From: JBCBKP01 sp038521625
GTDB lineage: Bacteria > Planctomycetota > Phycisphaerae > Phycisphaerales > UBA1924
Reading direction: 5' to 3'
Length of the DNA stretch: 64,000 bases
Assembly: GCA_038521625.1 (NCBI GenBank)
Contig: JBCBKP010000010.1
Span: 1 to 64,000, forward strand
Shown in pieces: positions 1-8,602 of this stretch. A program made the position numbers and the translations under genes. Each line of letters begins with the position of its first letter. Within the stretch, counting starts at the first letter, position 1. The notes beneath the pieces are model-generated. The model saw only the letters and a list, made by a program, of their open reading frames with translations. It made no database searches and was not told the origin of the DNA.

Positions 1-2788
1 ATAGGACGCGGTAGTGCGTCTCGCCCCGCGGCGCCTCGGGCAGTTCGACGGCGATGTTCGCGGCGAGCGTCCGGAACCCGCCGAAGATGTTCGCGCTGAT
101 CTCCGGCGTGTTCCCCGTCGCCATGAGCACGATCATCGTCTCACCGACCGCACGCCCCATGCCGATCATGCAGGCCGAGAACACGCCCGATCCGGCCACC
201 GGCAGCACGACCCGCACCGCCGTCTGCCACGGCGTCGCCCCGGAGCCGAGCGATGCCGCCCGGAGGTTCTCGGGGACGCTCCGCAGTGCGTCCTCGCTGA
301 TCGTGTAGATGAGCGGGATGACGGCGAAACCCATCACGACGCCGACGACGAGCGTGTTCCGCTGGCTGAAGGGCCCGAGCAGCGAGTCGCGGGCATCGAA
401 GCCGAGCGACGAGATGACGACCGCCAGGCCGCTCGCGAGACCCGCCGCGAGACCCACCTGCCACCCGAGGCGGACCAGGCCGACCGCCGCGGCGCGGGCC
501 CGCTGCCCTCCGGCGAACTGCGTCCAGAGCCGCCCGAGCAGGAGCGGCTCGACGATCAGCACGAGCGCCGCACCGAGCGGCCAGAGCACGATGAACCAGC
601 CGGGCCAGACGTCGCCGAACTCGCCGTCGAGCCAGCCGCGGAGCGGATCGACCGTCGCGTCGTCGCCCCCGACCTCGCCCCCGATCTCGTCCCCGATCTC
701 ATCCACCCGGTCCGCCCGGACGACGCGGTCGCCGACGATGTACAGGCCCCGCTGACGGAGCGTCCGCCGTTCGGCGAGCGTCGCGGCCCCGGGCTGCGAG
801 AGCCAATCCGGCCAATCGGCGCGATCGGCCTCGACCACCGAGCCGGCCTTGACGGCCAGGTCGGCTCCGCTCGGCGAGAAGAGCGCCCGCGAGCCGGCCG
901 CCCCGCCGGCCCCCGCGAGCCCGATCGTCGCGAGAAGGACCGCCGCGATGATCGCGGCACGCCCCAGGGACCGAACGCGTCGGTCGAGCGCAGCGGGGAC
1001 CGCCCGCCAGGCGTGCGCCACGGCCGCGACACCGATCGGCGCGAACAGGATCGCGCCGATGACCTGCGGGAGGTGATCGCGCATCCAGGGCGCCACGACC
1101 ATCGCCCCGATGAATCCGAGCACGACCGACGGGAGCGAGGCCATGAGTTCGACGACCGGCTTGACGACACGTCGCACGTTCGGGTGGAGGAATTCGCTGC
1201 TGTAGACCGCCGCGAGCACGCCCAGCGGGGCCGAGATCAGCATCGCGATGACCGTTGCCTTCAGCGTGCCGTAGATCAGCGGGACAAGCCCGTACTTGGG
1301 CTCCGATTCATCGGACCCGCTCGACTGGTACACGTGGCCCGGCTCGTCGTATCCCTCGTAGTGGAGCGGTCCGAACAGCGACGCCGCGCTCGCGCTCGGG
1401 TGCCCCGCGTCGATCGAGAGCCAGCCGAACGAGCCGCCCGAAGCCCAGGCCGCCGCGCGCAGCTCGGGATCGATCGCGATCACGGGCGACGACCCGGCCG
1501 CGTTGCCGAGCGCCCCGCGCTCGGCGCCGACACGCTTCGTGCTTGTCGTGTTGATGAGCACCAGATCGCCGCCATCGAGCGATGCCGCGACGGTCCGTCC
1601 CTGAACGCCTGTCGCGATGGAGCCGATCGCTCCGCCGCCCGCCCGGAGCCTCGCGAGCCGCGTGAGCCGTGGCTCCGGAGAGGCCCCGGCGCCGCGCTCC
1701 TGGACGACCGACCATGCCTCGATCGAACCGTCGCTCATCCCGATGAGGACCGACCGCCCGCCGAGGGCCATGGAGGCCGCGGTCGGACTCACGGCGCCGT
1801 TCATGAGGCTGACCGAGCTCGCGCGACGGAACGCCCCGTCACGCTCGACGTAGCGGGCGAGCGCCCCCTCGCGCGAGACACCCCACACCGCGCCGCCACG
1901 CTCGGCCCCGAAGAGCCAGTCGGGCGTCCCCTCGCCCTCCAGCATGATCGGGAACGACGTGATCCGTTCACGGACACGCCCGCCGAGGCCAGCCCGCCGC
2001 AGACGCACCCGCTGGTACACGGCATCGCCGCTCTCGCGGACCACGACGCGTGTGCGCTCGCTGCTGCCCGCTCCGACCTCGTGCAACCAGACGACCGGCC
2101 CCGCCCCGTCGGGCGCCGCCGTTGCCCCGACGTCGAGCCGCAGCAGGACGACCCTGTAGAGGTCCTCGGCGTCGCGACGCACCACGAGCGGCACGCCGTC
2201 GGCGTTCACACGCTCGAGCGCCGCCCCGAGCACCGCCGGATCCTCGACCGGCCGGCGCTGCCCGACCTCCGACGCCGCGTACCGCTCGGGCAGGTCGGCG
2301 ACACGCACCGGGATCGCGTCAAATTCGTACTCGATCGCGCGCAGCGAGCCGTCGTCGAGCGCGACCAGGAATCTCGCCAGCTTGGGATCGTTCGTCGCCG
2401 CGGTGATCGCCGGGCCATCGCCGAGAGAACGCTCCAGGAGCGTCTCGCCCGTGGCGGCTCGCACGCGGACGTGCGCGTCGTCATCTACGGAGATCGCGAC
2501 GCCCTCCGCGAGCGCCATCGCGATCGGATTCGCCCCGATCGACGTTCGCCCGGAGGGCTCGATCTCGCCCGGCAAGAGCAGCGGCAGTGCGCTCTGGACG
2601 AGGAACGCGCAAATGCCGAGCATCGCCGCGATAACCGCGAGGCCGCCGAGCCGGATCACCCGCTCGGCCAGCCGGTCCTTGACACGGACCCACCGGCTCG
2701 TGCGACGTCCGCGCGAGACGCCGCCCAGATCGGGTACGGATCGCGTCGCTGGAGTCTCGGCAACGGCCGCGCCGTGCGTCTCTGGCAT
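1..2788 (-). CDS. pstC: Phosphate ABC transporter permease PstC with long N-terminal extension (partial, C-terminus beyond window)
   Basis: Inner-membrane permease of the Pst phosphate importer. About 929 codons are present and the frame is still open at the window edge. An N-terminal membrane segment lies at about residues 45-66. A soluble region of about 420 residues with propeller-like repeats follows. The permease core begins near residue 495 with YGTLKATVIAMLISAPLGV. A second soluble insertion lies at about residues 630-725. The EAA-type loop and the PstC/PstA hallmark VGETMIVLMATGNTP come near the end. The ATG at 2788 is preceded by GGGGGAGCG. The gene lies 57 bp after pstS on the same strand, which supports the substrate. 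PstC proteins with long N-terminal extensions are known in other Gram-negatives, so the fusion is not unique. The pstA and pstB genes would be expected just outside the window. Confidence 0.85.
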   Translation of the reverse strand, partial: MPETHGAAVAETPATRSVPDLGGVSRGRRTSRWVRVKDRLAERVIRLGGLAVIAAMLGICAFLVQSALPLLLPGEIEPSGRTSIGANPIAMALAEGVAISVDDDAHVRVRAATGETLLERSLGDGPAITAATNDPKLARFLVALDDGSLRAIEYEFDAIPVRVADLPERYAASEVGQRRPVEDPAVLGAALERVNADGVPLVVRRDAEDLYRVVLLRLDVGATAAPDGAGPVVWLHEVGAGSSERTRVVVRESGDAVYQRVRLRRAGLGGRVRERITSFPIMLEGEGTPDWLFGAERGGAVWGVSREGALARYVERDGAFRRASSVSLMNGAVSPTAASMALGGRSVLIGMSDGSIEAWSVVQERGAGASPEPRLTRLARLRAGGGAIGSIATGVQGRTVAASLDGGDLVLINTTSTKRVGAERGALGNAAGSSPVIAIDPELRAAAWASGGSFGWLSIDAGHPSASAASLFGPLHYEGYDEPGHVYQSSGSDESEPKYGLVPLIYGTLKATVIAMLISAPLGVLAAVYSSEFLHPNVRRVVKPVVELMASLPSVVLGFIGAMVVAPWMRDHLPQVIGAILFAPIGVAAVAHAWRAVPAALDRRVRSLGRAAIIAAVLLATIGLAGAGGAAGSRALFSPSGADLAVKAGSVVEADRADWPDWLSQPGAATLAERRTLRQRGLYIVGDRVVRADRVDEIGDEIGGEVGGDDATVDPLRGWLDGEFGDVWPGWFIVLWPLGAALVLIVEPLLLGRLWTQFAGGQRARAAAVGLVRLGWQVGLAAGLASGLAVVISSLGFDARDSLLGPFSQRNTLVVGVVMGFAVIPLIYTISEDALRSVPENLRAASLGSGATPWQTAVRVVLPVAGSGVFSACMIGMGRAVGETMIVLMATGNTPEISANIFGGFRTLAANIAVELPEAPRGETHYRVL

Positions 2789-2845
2789 CGCTCCCCCGCC
2801 TCCGCCGGTCGGGCCTTCGTTCGCGTCCGGGCAGATTACCCGCGG

Positions 2846-3811
2846 TTACGGACGGATGCCGAGCTTGGCCATGTCCTCGATCGCGACCTCCGCCGGGACC
2901 GGGTAGGCGCCGTCCTTGAGGACCTGCTCCTGGCCCTGACGGGAATACATCAGCCGGACGAACTCGCGACGCAGCGGGTCGATCTCTTCGCGCGGGTCGT
3001 GGCCGACGTACATGTAGAGGAACCGCGCGAGCGGGTAGTCGCCGCTCAGTGCGCCCTCCTGCGTCGGCTGCGCGATCGGCTCGCCGGGCCCGAAGCTCAG
3101 CCCGATGGTCTTGACGTCGGGCGTGCGGTATCCGACCCCCGAGTACCCGAGACCGTAGCGGTCGGTCGAGATCGCGTTGACCACGCCCGCCGATCCGGGC
3201 TGCTCCTTGACCGTCTTCCTGTAGTCCTGATCGGCCAACGCGTAGGTCTTGAAGTACTTGTAGGTTCCGGAGGCCGAGTTACGCCCGTAGAGACTCACGC
3301 GCTTGCGGGCCCAGGCCGGGTCGGAGACGCCGAGATCACCCCAGGTGAGATCACCACCGCCCGCCACGCTGAAAGCCTCTTCGACCTGATCGAGGCTCAG
3401 CGACTCGATCGGGTTGTCGCGGTGCACGAACATCGCGACGCAATCGATCGCCACACGGAGCTCGGTCGGCTCGAAGCCGCGCCGCTCGTCGAACTCGTCG
3501 ATCTCCGACGGGGCCATCGACCGCGACATCGGCCCGAACTGGGCCTGGTTGTCGATCAGAGCCGGCGGCGCCGTCGAGCTGCCCTTGCCCTCGACCTCCA
3601 CCTGCACGCCCGGGTAGAAGCGGCGGAACTCCGAGCCCCAAAAGGTCGACAGATTCAGCATCGTGTCCGAGCCCACGATCTTGATCTTGCCCGAGACCGC
3701 CGATCCGCTGGGCGCGTACGGCTTCAGATCGGGATCGAGCCGCGGCGCCGTCGACACGCCGGTCGCCGAGATGCCGATCAGAACAGCGAAGATCTTCGCG
3801 ATGCTGTACAT
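2846..3811 (-). CDS. pstS: Periplasmic phosphate-binding protein PstS
   Basis: Substrate-binding component of the Pst system, 321 residues. The signal peptide is at residues 1-20 (MYSIAKIFAVLIGISATG). The mature protein starts its binding fold with KIKIVGSDTM, followed by EGKGSSTAPPAL, MSRSM and GRNSASGTY, which match the phosphate-coordinating loops of the PstS-like periplasmic binding family. The ATG at 3811 is chosen because GAGGAG lies 8 bases upstream and the signal peptide begins there. The open frame extends further upstream, but that part reads as arginine-rich noise. A -10-like TACAGT on the minus strand at 3852-3857 could start the pstS-pstC transcript. Confidence 0.9.
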   Translation of the reverse strand: MYSIAKIFAVLIGISATGVSTAPRLDPDLKPYAPSGSAVSGKIKIVGSDTMLNLSTFWGSEFRRFYPGVQVEVEGKGSSTAPPALIDNQAQFGPMSRSMAPSEIDEFDERRGFEPTELRVAIDCVAMFVHRDNPIESLSLDQVEEAFSVAGGGDLTWGDLGVSDPAWARKRVSLYGRNSASGTYKYFKTYALADQDYRKTVKEQPGSAGVVNAISTDRYGLGYSGVGYRTPDVKTIGLSFGPGEPIAQPTQEGALSGDYPLARFLYMYVGHDPREEIDPLRREFVRLMYSRQGQEQVLKDGAYPVPAEVAIEDMAKLGIRP

Positions 3812-3851
3812 GGGGACTCCTCGGCCCGGCCTCTCCCGCCGCGGCCGATCA

Positions 3852-3857
3852 ACTGTA
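3852..3857 (-). promoter_or_regulatory. Candidate -10 element for pstS-pstC
   Basis: TACAGT (minus strand) sits about 40 bp before the pstS start, giving a leader long enough to hold the GAGGAG ribosome site. No convincing -35 and no clear Pho box were recognised. Weak by itself. Confidence 0.3.
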
Positions 3858-3875
3858 GGGCCCCCGCCCTCGGTC

Positions 3876-4451
3876 TCAGGGCGTCTCGCGGAGCAACGCG
3901 ACGATCCGGCCCCGGAGCTCGTCGGACCCCGGCGCCACCGACGACGGGAACATCGCCTCGGCGCGCCCGTCACGCCCGACGAGGTACTTGGTGAAGTTCC
4001 AGCGGGGCTCCCCGCCCTGCGGCTTGCCGATCGCCGCGAGCCGCTTGAACAGCGGGTGCGCGTCGTCGCCGCGCACCGAGATCTTGCTGAACATCGGGAA
4101 CGTCACCCCATAGTTCACCCGGCAGAACTCGGCGATGTCCTCGTCCGTGCCCGGCTCCTGCCCCATGAAGTTGTTCGCCGGGAAGCCCAAGATCACGAGG
4201 CCCTCGTCCTCGAACTCCTCGTAGAGGGCCTGCAGCCCCTCGTACTGCGGCGTGAACCCGCAGCGGCTCGCCGTGTTGACCATCAGAACGACCCGGCCCT
4301 CGTAAGTCTCCAGCGACTCGGGTGTTCCGTCGAGCCGATCCATCTCGAAGCCGAGCACATACCGCGGGTCGTCGCCCGGCTCGGTCGTCGAACTACTCAG
4401 GCCGAGCGCGAGCATCGAGGAGGCAAGCAGGGCCGTGATCAGGGTCATCAT
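3876..4451 (-). CDS. Glutathione peroxidase family thiol peroxidase, exported
   Basis: Reduces hydrogen peroxide or lipid hydroperoxides, probably with thioredoxin-type reductants, as is usual for cysteine-type bacterial GPx proteins. 191 residues. It has an N-terminal hydrophobic segment (residues 3-20) that looks like a signal peptide or anchor. Catalytic Cys64 lies in NTASRCGFTPQ, Gln98 in NNFMGQEPGT, and Trp151-Asn152 in PRWNFTKYLV. The residue is cysteine, not selenocysteine. Two adjacent ATG codons begin the gene. The first, at 4451, has AGGAGGT 6 bases upstream. It stands alone between pstS and a divergent gene. Confidence 0.9.
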   Translation of the reverse strand: MMTLITALLASSMLALGLSSSTTEPGDDPRYVLGFEMDRLDGTPESLETYEGRVVLMVNTASRCGFTPQYEGLQALYEEFEDEGLVILGFPANNFMGQEPGTDEDIAEFCRVNYGVTFPMFSKISVRGDDAHPLFKRLAAIGKPQGGEPRWNFTKYLVGRDGRAEAMFPSSVAPGSDELRGRIVALLRETP

Positions 4452-4534
4452 CTCGTAACCTCCTGGTCTGTGTGCGGTTCGGACGCCATGGCCGGACACG
4501 CCTCGGGGCGTCCCCGAAGCGGGCGCGGGGACTC

Positions 4535-4540
4535 TAGGGT
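4535..4540 (+). promoter_or_regulatory. -10-like element for leaderless start of the PTPS-like gene
   Basis: TAGGGT ends 7 bases before the ATG at 4548. No Shine-Dalgarno sequence precedes that ATG. One of a recurring set in this window (see findings). Confidence 0.45.
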
Positions 4541-4547
4541 TCGTGCG

Positions 4548-5354
4548 ATGCACACCCTCCGACGCACCGTCCGACTCGTCGTCAACCCCGCGGCCACCAC
4601 CCCCACGCCCCCGAACGAGACCCGAGGACGCAACGGCTACGCGGGCAAGCCGGCGATGACCGGCCTCGGGGCGTTCTATGAGCTCGAGGTCGCCTGCCGG
4701 GGCGAGCCCGACGCCGCGACCGGCTACCTGATCGACATCAAGGTCATCGACAACGCGGCGCGCGGCGTCGTGGCGCCGCGGATCGAGGCCGGAGCCCGAA
4801 CGGGCGGCGATCCCGCGGCGATCCTGGCCGGAGCCATGGGTCCGCTCGCGGCCGCCCTGCGGCCGGTCGAGCTCGACTCGGCCCGGCTGCGCCTCAGCCC
4901 CTACTACGCTGTTGAGATGTCGACCGACAACGGCCAACGCGTCCTGATCAGGCAACGGTTCGACTTCGCCGCGGCGCACCGGCTGCACGTCGAGACGCTC
5001 TCGGATGACGAGAACCGCCGGCTCTTCGGCAAGTGCAACAACCCGTCCGGGCACGGTCACAACTACCAGATCGAGCCCTGCGTCGAGTGCGACCCGGCCG
5101 ACCCGATCGACCTCGCGCAGCTCGAGGCGATCGTGGAGGAGGTCGTGATCGAACGGTTCGACCACAAGCACCTGAACATCGACACCGACGAGTTCAACAC
5201 CGAGAAGGGCGGCGTCAATCCCAGTGTCGAGAACATCGCCCGCGTGAGCCACGAGCTCCTCTCCGGGCCCGTCGCCTCGGCCGGGGCCCGCCTGGTCTCG
5301 ACCACAGTCTGGGAGACCGACCGGACAGCGGCCACCTACGCTCCCCGCCCGTAG
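4548..5354 (+). CDS. Tandem 6-pyruvoyl-tetrahydropterin synthase / QueD-like protein
   Basis: 268 residues, about twice the usual PTPS/QueD length. The C-terminal half (about residues 131-268) carries the active site. Zinc ligands are His144 (DFAAAHRLHV), His169 and His171 (GHGHNY), the nucleophile is Cys163 (GKCNNPSGHG), and DHKHLN at 205-210 and Glu256 (VWETDR) complete the site. The N-terminal half looks like a second PTPS-type module (GAFYELEVACRGEP, TGYLIDIKVIDN) that has lost the histidines and the cysteine. The family acts on dihydroneopterin triphosphate, producing 6-pyruvoyl-tetrahydropterin or, as QueD, carboxy-tetrahydropterin for queuosine. Which reaction applies cannot be told from sequence alone. 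The start has no Shine-Dalgarno site but a TAGGGT 7 bases upstream, so leaderless translation is likely. Confidence 0.8.
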   Translation: MHTLRRTVRLVVNPAATTPTPPNETRGRNGYAGKPAMTGLGAFYELEVACRGEPDAATGYLIDIKVIDNAARGVVAPRIEAGARTGGDPAAILAGAMGPLAAALRPVELDSARLRLSPYYAVEMSTDNGQRVLIRQRFDFAAAHRLHVETLSDDENRRLFGKCNNPSGHGHNYQIEPCVECDPADPIDLAQLEAIVEEVVIERFDHKHLNIDTDEFNTEKGGVNPSVENIARVSHELLSGPVASAGARLVSTTVWETDRTAATYAPRP

Positions 5355-5358
5355 CCGC

Positions 5359-5364
5359 TATATC
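5359..5364 (+). promoter_or_regulatory. -10-like element for leaderless start of the GT9 gene
   Basis: TATATC ends 6 bases before the GTG at 5371, just after the stop codon of the PTPS-like gene. No Shine-Dalgarno site is present. Confidence 0.4.
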
Positions 5365-5370
5365 AGCAAC

Positions 5371-6372
5371 GTGGGAGCCGATCCGAGCCGCATCCTGCTG
5401 ATCCGCCCGAGCGCGCTCGGCGACGTCTGCCGTTCCGTGTGCGTGCTCGTCAGCCTCAAGAGCGCGTACCCCGAAGCGGAGATCGACTGGCTCGTGCAGG
5501 ACGGCTTCGCCGACGCGGTGCGGGAGCACCCGGACCTGGACGAGGTCGTGCCGTTCCCGCGCAAACGGCTGGCGGGCTTCAGGCCCGGCGCGATCGCGTC
5601 GTTCGTCCGGGAGCTCCGGTCGCGGCGGTACGACATGGTCGTGGACGCCCAGGGGCTCCTGCGCAGCGGGCTGCTCGCCCTCGCGAGCGGCGCGCCGGTC
5701 CGGGTCGGCGAGTCCTCCGCGCGTGAGGGCGCCGGGCTGTGCTACAGCCGGACCGCCCGCACCTCGAGACGCATGCACAGCGTCGATCGCATGCTCGCGA
5801 TCGCGCGGGCCGCCGGGGCCGAGCCCGTGGCCGACATGCGGCTCTACACCACCGCGGCCGATCGCGGAGCCGCCGGCGAGCTCGTCCCGGAGGGCTCGAT
5901 CGTGCTCGCGCCGACCAGCCGCTGGCCGGCCAAACAGTGGCCCGCTCGGCGGTTCGCCGAGCTGTGCTCACGGCTGCTCGCGCGCGTGGACGGGCAGGTC
6001 GCGGTCGTCGGTGGCCCCGGCGAGCGCGATCAGTGCGCCCCGCTGCTCGAGTTGGCCGGGCGCGACCCGCGCGTGATCGACCTGATCGGCGCGACCTCGG
6101 TGGGCCGGCTCATGGGCGTGATCGAGCGGGCTTCGCTGGTCGTGAGCAACGACTCGGCGGCGGCCCACATGGCGGTCGGCCTCGAGACACCGCTCGTGGC
6201 GATCTACGGGCCCACCGACGTCTCACGCGTCGGCCCCTACCGGCACGGGCGTGTGCTCCAGAGGCTGCGTCCGGAGGATCGGCTCGCGCACAAGGACGCC
6301 CCGGCGATCGAGATCACCGAGCGGGTGACCGTCGGCGAAGTTCTCGACGCATGCCTCGAAGAGCTGCGCTGA
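5371..6372 (+). CDS. Glycosyltransferase family 9 (heptosyltransferase-like)
   Basis: 333 residues. The family transfers heptose or related sugars to lipopolysaccharide or other envelope glycans from the cytoplasmic face. The N-terminal motif RILLIRPSALGDVCRSVCVL and the C-terminal donor-binding region (LVVSNDSAAAHMAVGLETP followed by VAIYGPTD) are typical of the WaaC/WaaF fold. The start is a GTG at 5371, 16 bases after the upstream stop, so it may be co-transcribed with the PTPS gene or started from the TATATC element. The natural acceptor is unknown. No other LPS genes are nearby. Confidence 0.85.
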   Translation: MGADPSRILLIRPSALGDVCRSVCVLVSLKSAYPEAEIDWLVQDGFADAVREHPDLDEVVPFPRKRLAGFRPGAIASFVRELRSRRYDMVVDAQGLLRSGLLALASGAPVRVGESSAREGAGLCYSRTARTSRRMHSVDRMLAIARAAGAEPVADMRLYTTAADRGAAGELVPEGSIVLAPTSRWPAKQWPARRFAELCSRLLARVDGQVAVVGGPGERDQCAPLLELAGRDPRVIDLIGATSVGRLMGVIERASLVVSNDSAAAHMAVGLETPLVAIYGPTDVSRVGPYRHGRVLQRLRPEDRLAHKDAPAIEITERVTVGEVLDACLEELR

Positions 6373-6388
6373 ATCTCGGGCGTCGGCC

Positions 6389-7492
6389 TCAGGCCGTCGC
6401 GGCGCCGGCGTGCTTGTGCGCGAACTCCTTCATGAACGCGACCAGCGCGTCGCAGCCCTCCCTCGGGAAGGCGTTGTAGATGCTGGCCCGCATGCCGCCG
6501 ATCGAGCGGTGGCCCTTGAGCCCGTCGAGCCCCCGCGCCTCAGACTGCGCGACGAACTCCTTGTCCAGCTCCGGCGTCGGGCACTTGAACGTGACGTTCA
6601 TGAGTGAGCGGTCTTCGTTCGCCGCATGCGGGATATAGAACTCGTCCTGATCGAGGAATTCGTAGAGGATCTTGGCCTTCTCTTCGTTGCGCCGCTTCAT
6701 CGCCTCGAGCCCGCCCTCGGCGAGGATCCACTTGAAGACCTGGCCCATCAGGTAGACCGCGAACGTCGGCGGCGTGTTGAAGCGGCCTTCCTTCTTCGCG
6801 TGGTTGGCGAAGCTCATCATCTCCGGCAGCGGGCGGACCGGCTCCTCCACGATGGACTTCTTCGCGATCAGCAGCGTCGCGCCCGCCGGCCCCAGGTTCT
6901 TCTGGGCGCCCGCGTAGATCAGCCCGTACTTGGTGATGTCGATCGGGCGGCTGAAGATGTCGCTCGAGGCGTCGCACACCAGGAACGACCCGGCGGGGGG
7001 CGTCGGCTCGGCGTGGAACTCGGTACCCATGATCGTGTTGTTGCTCGTGAAGTGGACGTAGACCGGGCTCTCCGAGTGGCTGACCTGGTCGCCCTTTGGG
7101 ATGTAGCTGAAGTTGGTGGCCCCGCTGTCACCGCAGACGTGGCAGCCGCCGTAGTGCGGGGCCTCCTTGATCGAGTCCTTCGCCCACTTCCCGGTGCGGA
7201 AGTAGTCGGCGGTCTTGCCATCGGGCAGCAGGTTCGCTGGGACCATGTAGCACTGGCTGGTCGCACCGCCCTGCATCCAGAAGACGGCGTAGTCGTCGCC
7301 GATGTCCGCGATCGCCCGGCAGTCCGCCTCGGTCTCGGCGGTGACGCGATCGAACGCCTTGCCCCGGTGGCTGTGCTCGAGGATGCCGATGCCGGTGCCG
7401 AAGATGTCGACGATGTCCTTGCGGGCCTGCTCGATGACGGGCTTGGGCAGAACGGCCGGGCCGGCCGAGAAGTTGAAGACCTGATCGGGCAT
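6389..7492 (-). CDS. serC: Phosphoserine aminotransferase
   Basis: Second step of serine synthesis: 3-phosphohydroxypyruvate plus glutamate to phosphoserine, PLP-dependent, cytoplasmic. 367 residues, normal length. It opens with VFNFSAGPAVLPKPV. The PLP lysine is Lys198 in YAGAQKNLGPAG, the same number as in E. coli SerC. HRSIGGMRASIYNAFP near the C-terminus binds the substrate phosphate. The ATG at 7492 has AAGGAG 9 bases upstream. serA ends 33 bp before it, so the two form a serA-serC operon. Confidence 0.97.
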   Translation of the reverse strand: MPDQVFNFSAGPAVLPKPVIEQARKDIVDIFGTGIGILEHSHRGKAFDRVTAETEADCRAIADIGDDYAVFWMQGGATSQCYMVPANLLPDGKTADYFRTGKWAKDSIKEAPHYGGCHVCGDSGATNFSYIPKGDQVSHSESPVYVHFTSNNTIMGTEFHAEPTPPAGSFLVCDASSDIFSRPIDITKYGLIYAGAQKNLGPAGATLLIAKKSIVEEPVRPLPEMMSFANHAKKEGRFNTPPTFAVYLMGQVFKWILAEGGLEAMKRRNEEKAKILYEFLDQDEFYIPHAANEDRSLMNVTFKCPTPELDKEFVAQSEARGLDGLKGHRSIGGMRASIYNAFPREGCDALVAFMKEFAHKHAGAATA

Positions 7493-7525
7493 GGCGGTTC
7501 TCCTTCGACGTGATCGTACGGTCGT

Positions 7526-8524
7526 TCAGGCGCTCACAGCGCTGCCGCCGACACCGTTGACGCAATGGTCGGCCCGGCCAGTGTCCTTGTACTTCAGGAT
7601 GATCCGCGCCGCCTCCTCGGCCACCGCGAGCTGCGCCTGATCGGTCGACGCGCCGACGTGGTGCGTCAGCACCATGCCGGGGGCCTTCGCCAGCGGCGTC
7701 TCCCACGCCTCGTCCTTGCTCGCCGGCTGGCCCCGGTAGACGTCCACGCCCGCGCGGATCCGACCGGCGCTCACCGCCTCGACGAGGTCGTCCTCGACGA
7801 CGATCTCGCCGCGGCTCGTGTTCACGAACATCGCGCCCAGCTTCATCGCCCCGAAGAACGCCCTGTCGCACATGTCGCGGGTGTGGTCGGTCGCGGCGAC
7901 GTGGATCGAGACCGCGTCGAACCGCGGGAGCGCCGCGAGCAGCGCCTCACGCGTGTACTCGACCCAGCCGATGTTGAGCGCCCGCGCCCGGCTCTCGGTC
8001 AGGCTTCTCGACTGCGCGCTCACCCGCATGTCGAACGCCTGGGCCCGCCTGATCACCTCGAAGCCGATCGCGCCGGTCCCGACGACCAGCAGCTCGCGCC
8101 CCTTCAGGCCGCGGGCCTTGGCGTACTCCTTCTTGAACCAGTGCCCGGCCCGCATCTCGTTGGTCTGCTCGACCAGCCGCCGATCGAGCGCGATCAGGTG
8201 CCCCATCGCCAGCTCCGCCACCGCCACCGCGTTCATGCCCGGGCAGTTGCAGACCGAGATCTCCCGCATGGCAGCGAACGCATGGTCGATGTTGTCGTAC
8301 CCCGCCCCCGCACGCACGATCAGACGCAGCGAATCGGGCGCGGCGGCGAGCACCGGCTCGCGGACCTTCGTCGACCGGACGATCAACGCGCCGCTCGCGT
8401 GCTCGTTCAGCACCGCCGCGATCGCATCGCCCTCCAGCTCGGGCTGGCACGTGACGGTGCAGCCCCCGGCCTCGAGGGCGTCGATGAGTTCGCGTTCGAC
8501 CTTGTCGGCGATCAGCACGTGCAT
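7526..8524 (-). CDS. serA: D-3-phosphoglycerate dehydrogenase-like protein, no ACT domain
   Basis: 332 residues: a substrate-binding domain and a Rossmann domain, with no C-terminal ACT or ASB regulatory domain, so feedback inhibition by serine through ACT is not expected. The NAD-binding glycine motif is VVGTGAIGFEV. Catalytic Arg is in NTSRGEIV and His in LTHHVGAST. The glutamate of the D-hydroxyacid dehydrogenase triad, usually in a DVF..EP motif, reads DVYRGQP here, so Gln266 replaces it. The residue after the second beta strand is also not the usual aspartate (AQSRSL), leaving cofactor preference open. Function is inferred mainly from the adjoining serC. Shine-Dalgarno GGAGAGAG precedes the ATG. 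Confidence 0.85.
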   Translation of the reverse strand: MHVLIADKVERELIDALEAGGCTVTCQPELEGDAIAAVLNEHASGALIVRSTKVREPVLAAAPDSLRLIVRAGAGYDNIDHAFAAMREISVCNCPGMNAVAVAELAMGHLIALDRRLVEQTNEMRAGHWFKKEYAKARGLKGRELLVVGTGAIGFEVIRRAQAFDMRVSAQSRSLTESRARALNIGWVEYTREALLAALPRFDAVSIHVAATDHTRDMCDRAFFGAMKLGAMFVNTSRGEIVVEDDLVEAVSAGRIRAGVDVYRGQPASKDEAWETPLAKAPGMVLTHHVGASTDQAQLAVAEEAARIILKYKDTGRADHCVNGVGGSAVSA

Positions 8525-8571
8525 CGGGCTCTCTCCGTGGGCGGGGGCGGAAGCGCTTTCAGGCGAGCCCG

Positions 8572-8577
8572 ATGCTA
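8572..8577 (-). promoter_or_regulatory. Candidate -10 element for serA-serC
   Basis: TAGCAT (minus strand) about 47 bp before the serA ATG. Its distance leaves room for the GGAGAGAG ribosome site, unlike the leaderless promoters in this window. Confidence 0.35.
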
Positions 8578-8602
8578 CGCACGCCTTCGCCCGGGCTCGC
8601 CG

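Noticed and set aside
14..3994. Plus-strand open frame of 1326 codons
   Set aside because: It lies opposite pstC and pstS, is extremely rich in Arg, Asp and Glu without any motif, and is explained by third-position GC bias. The minus strand has recognisable proteins with ribosome sites.
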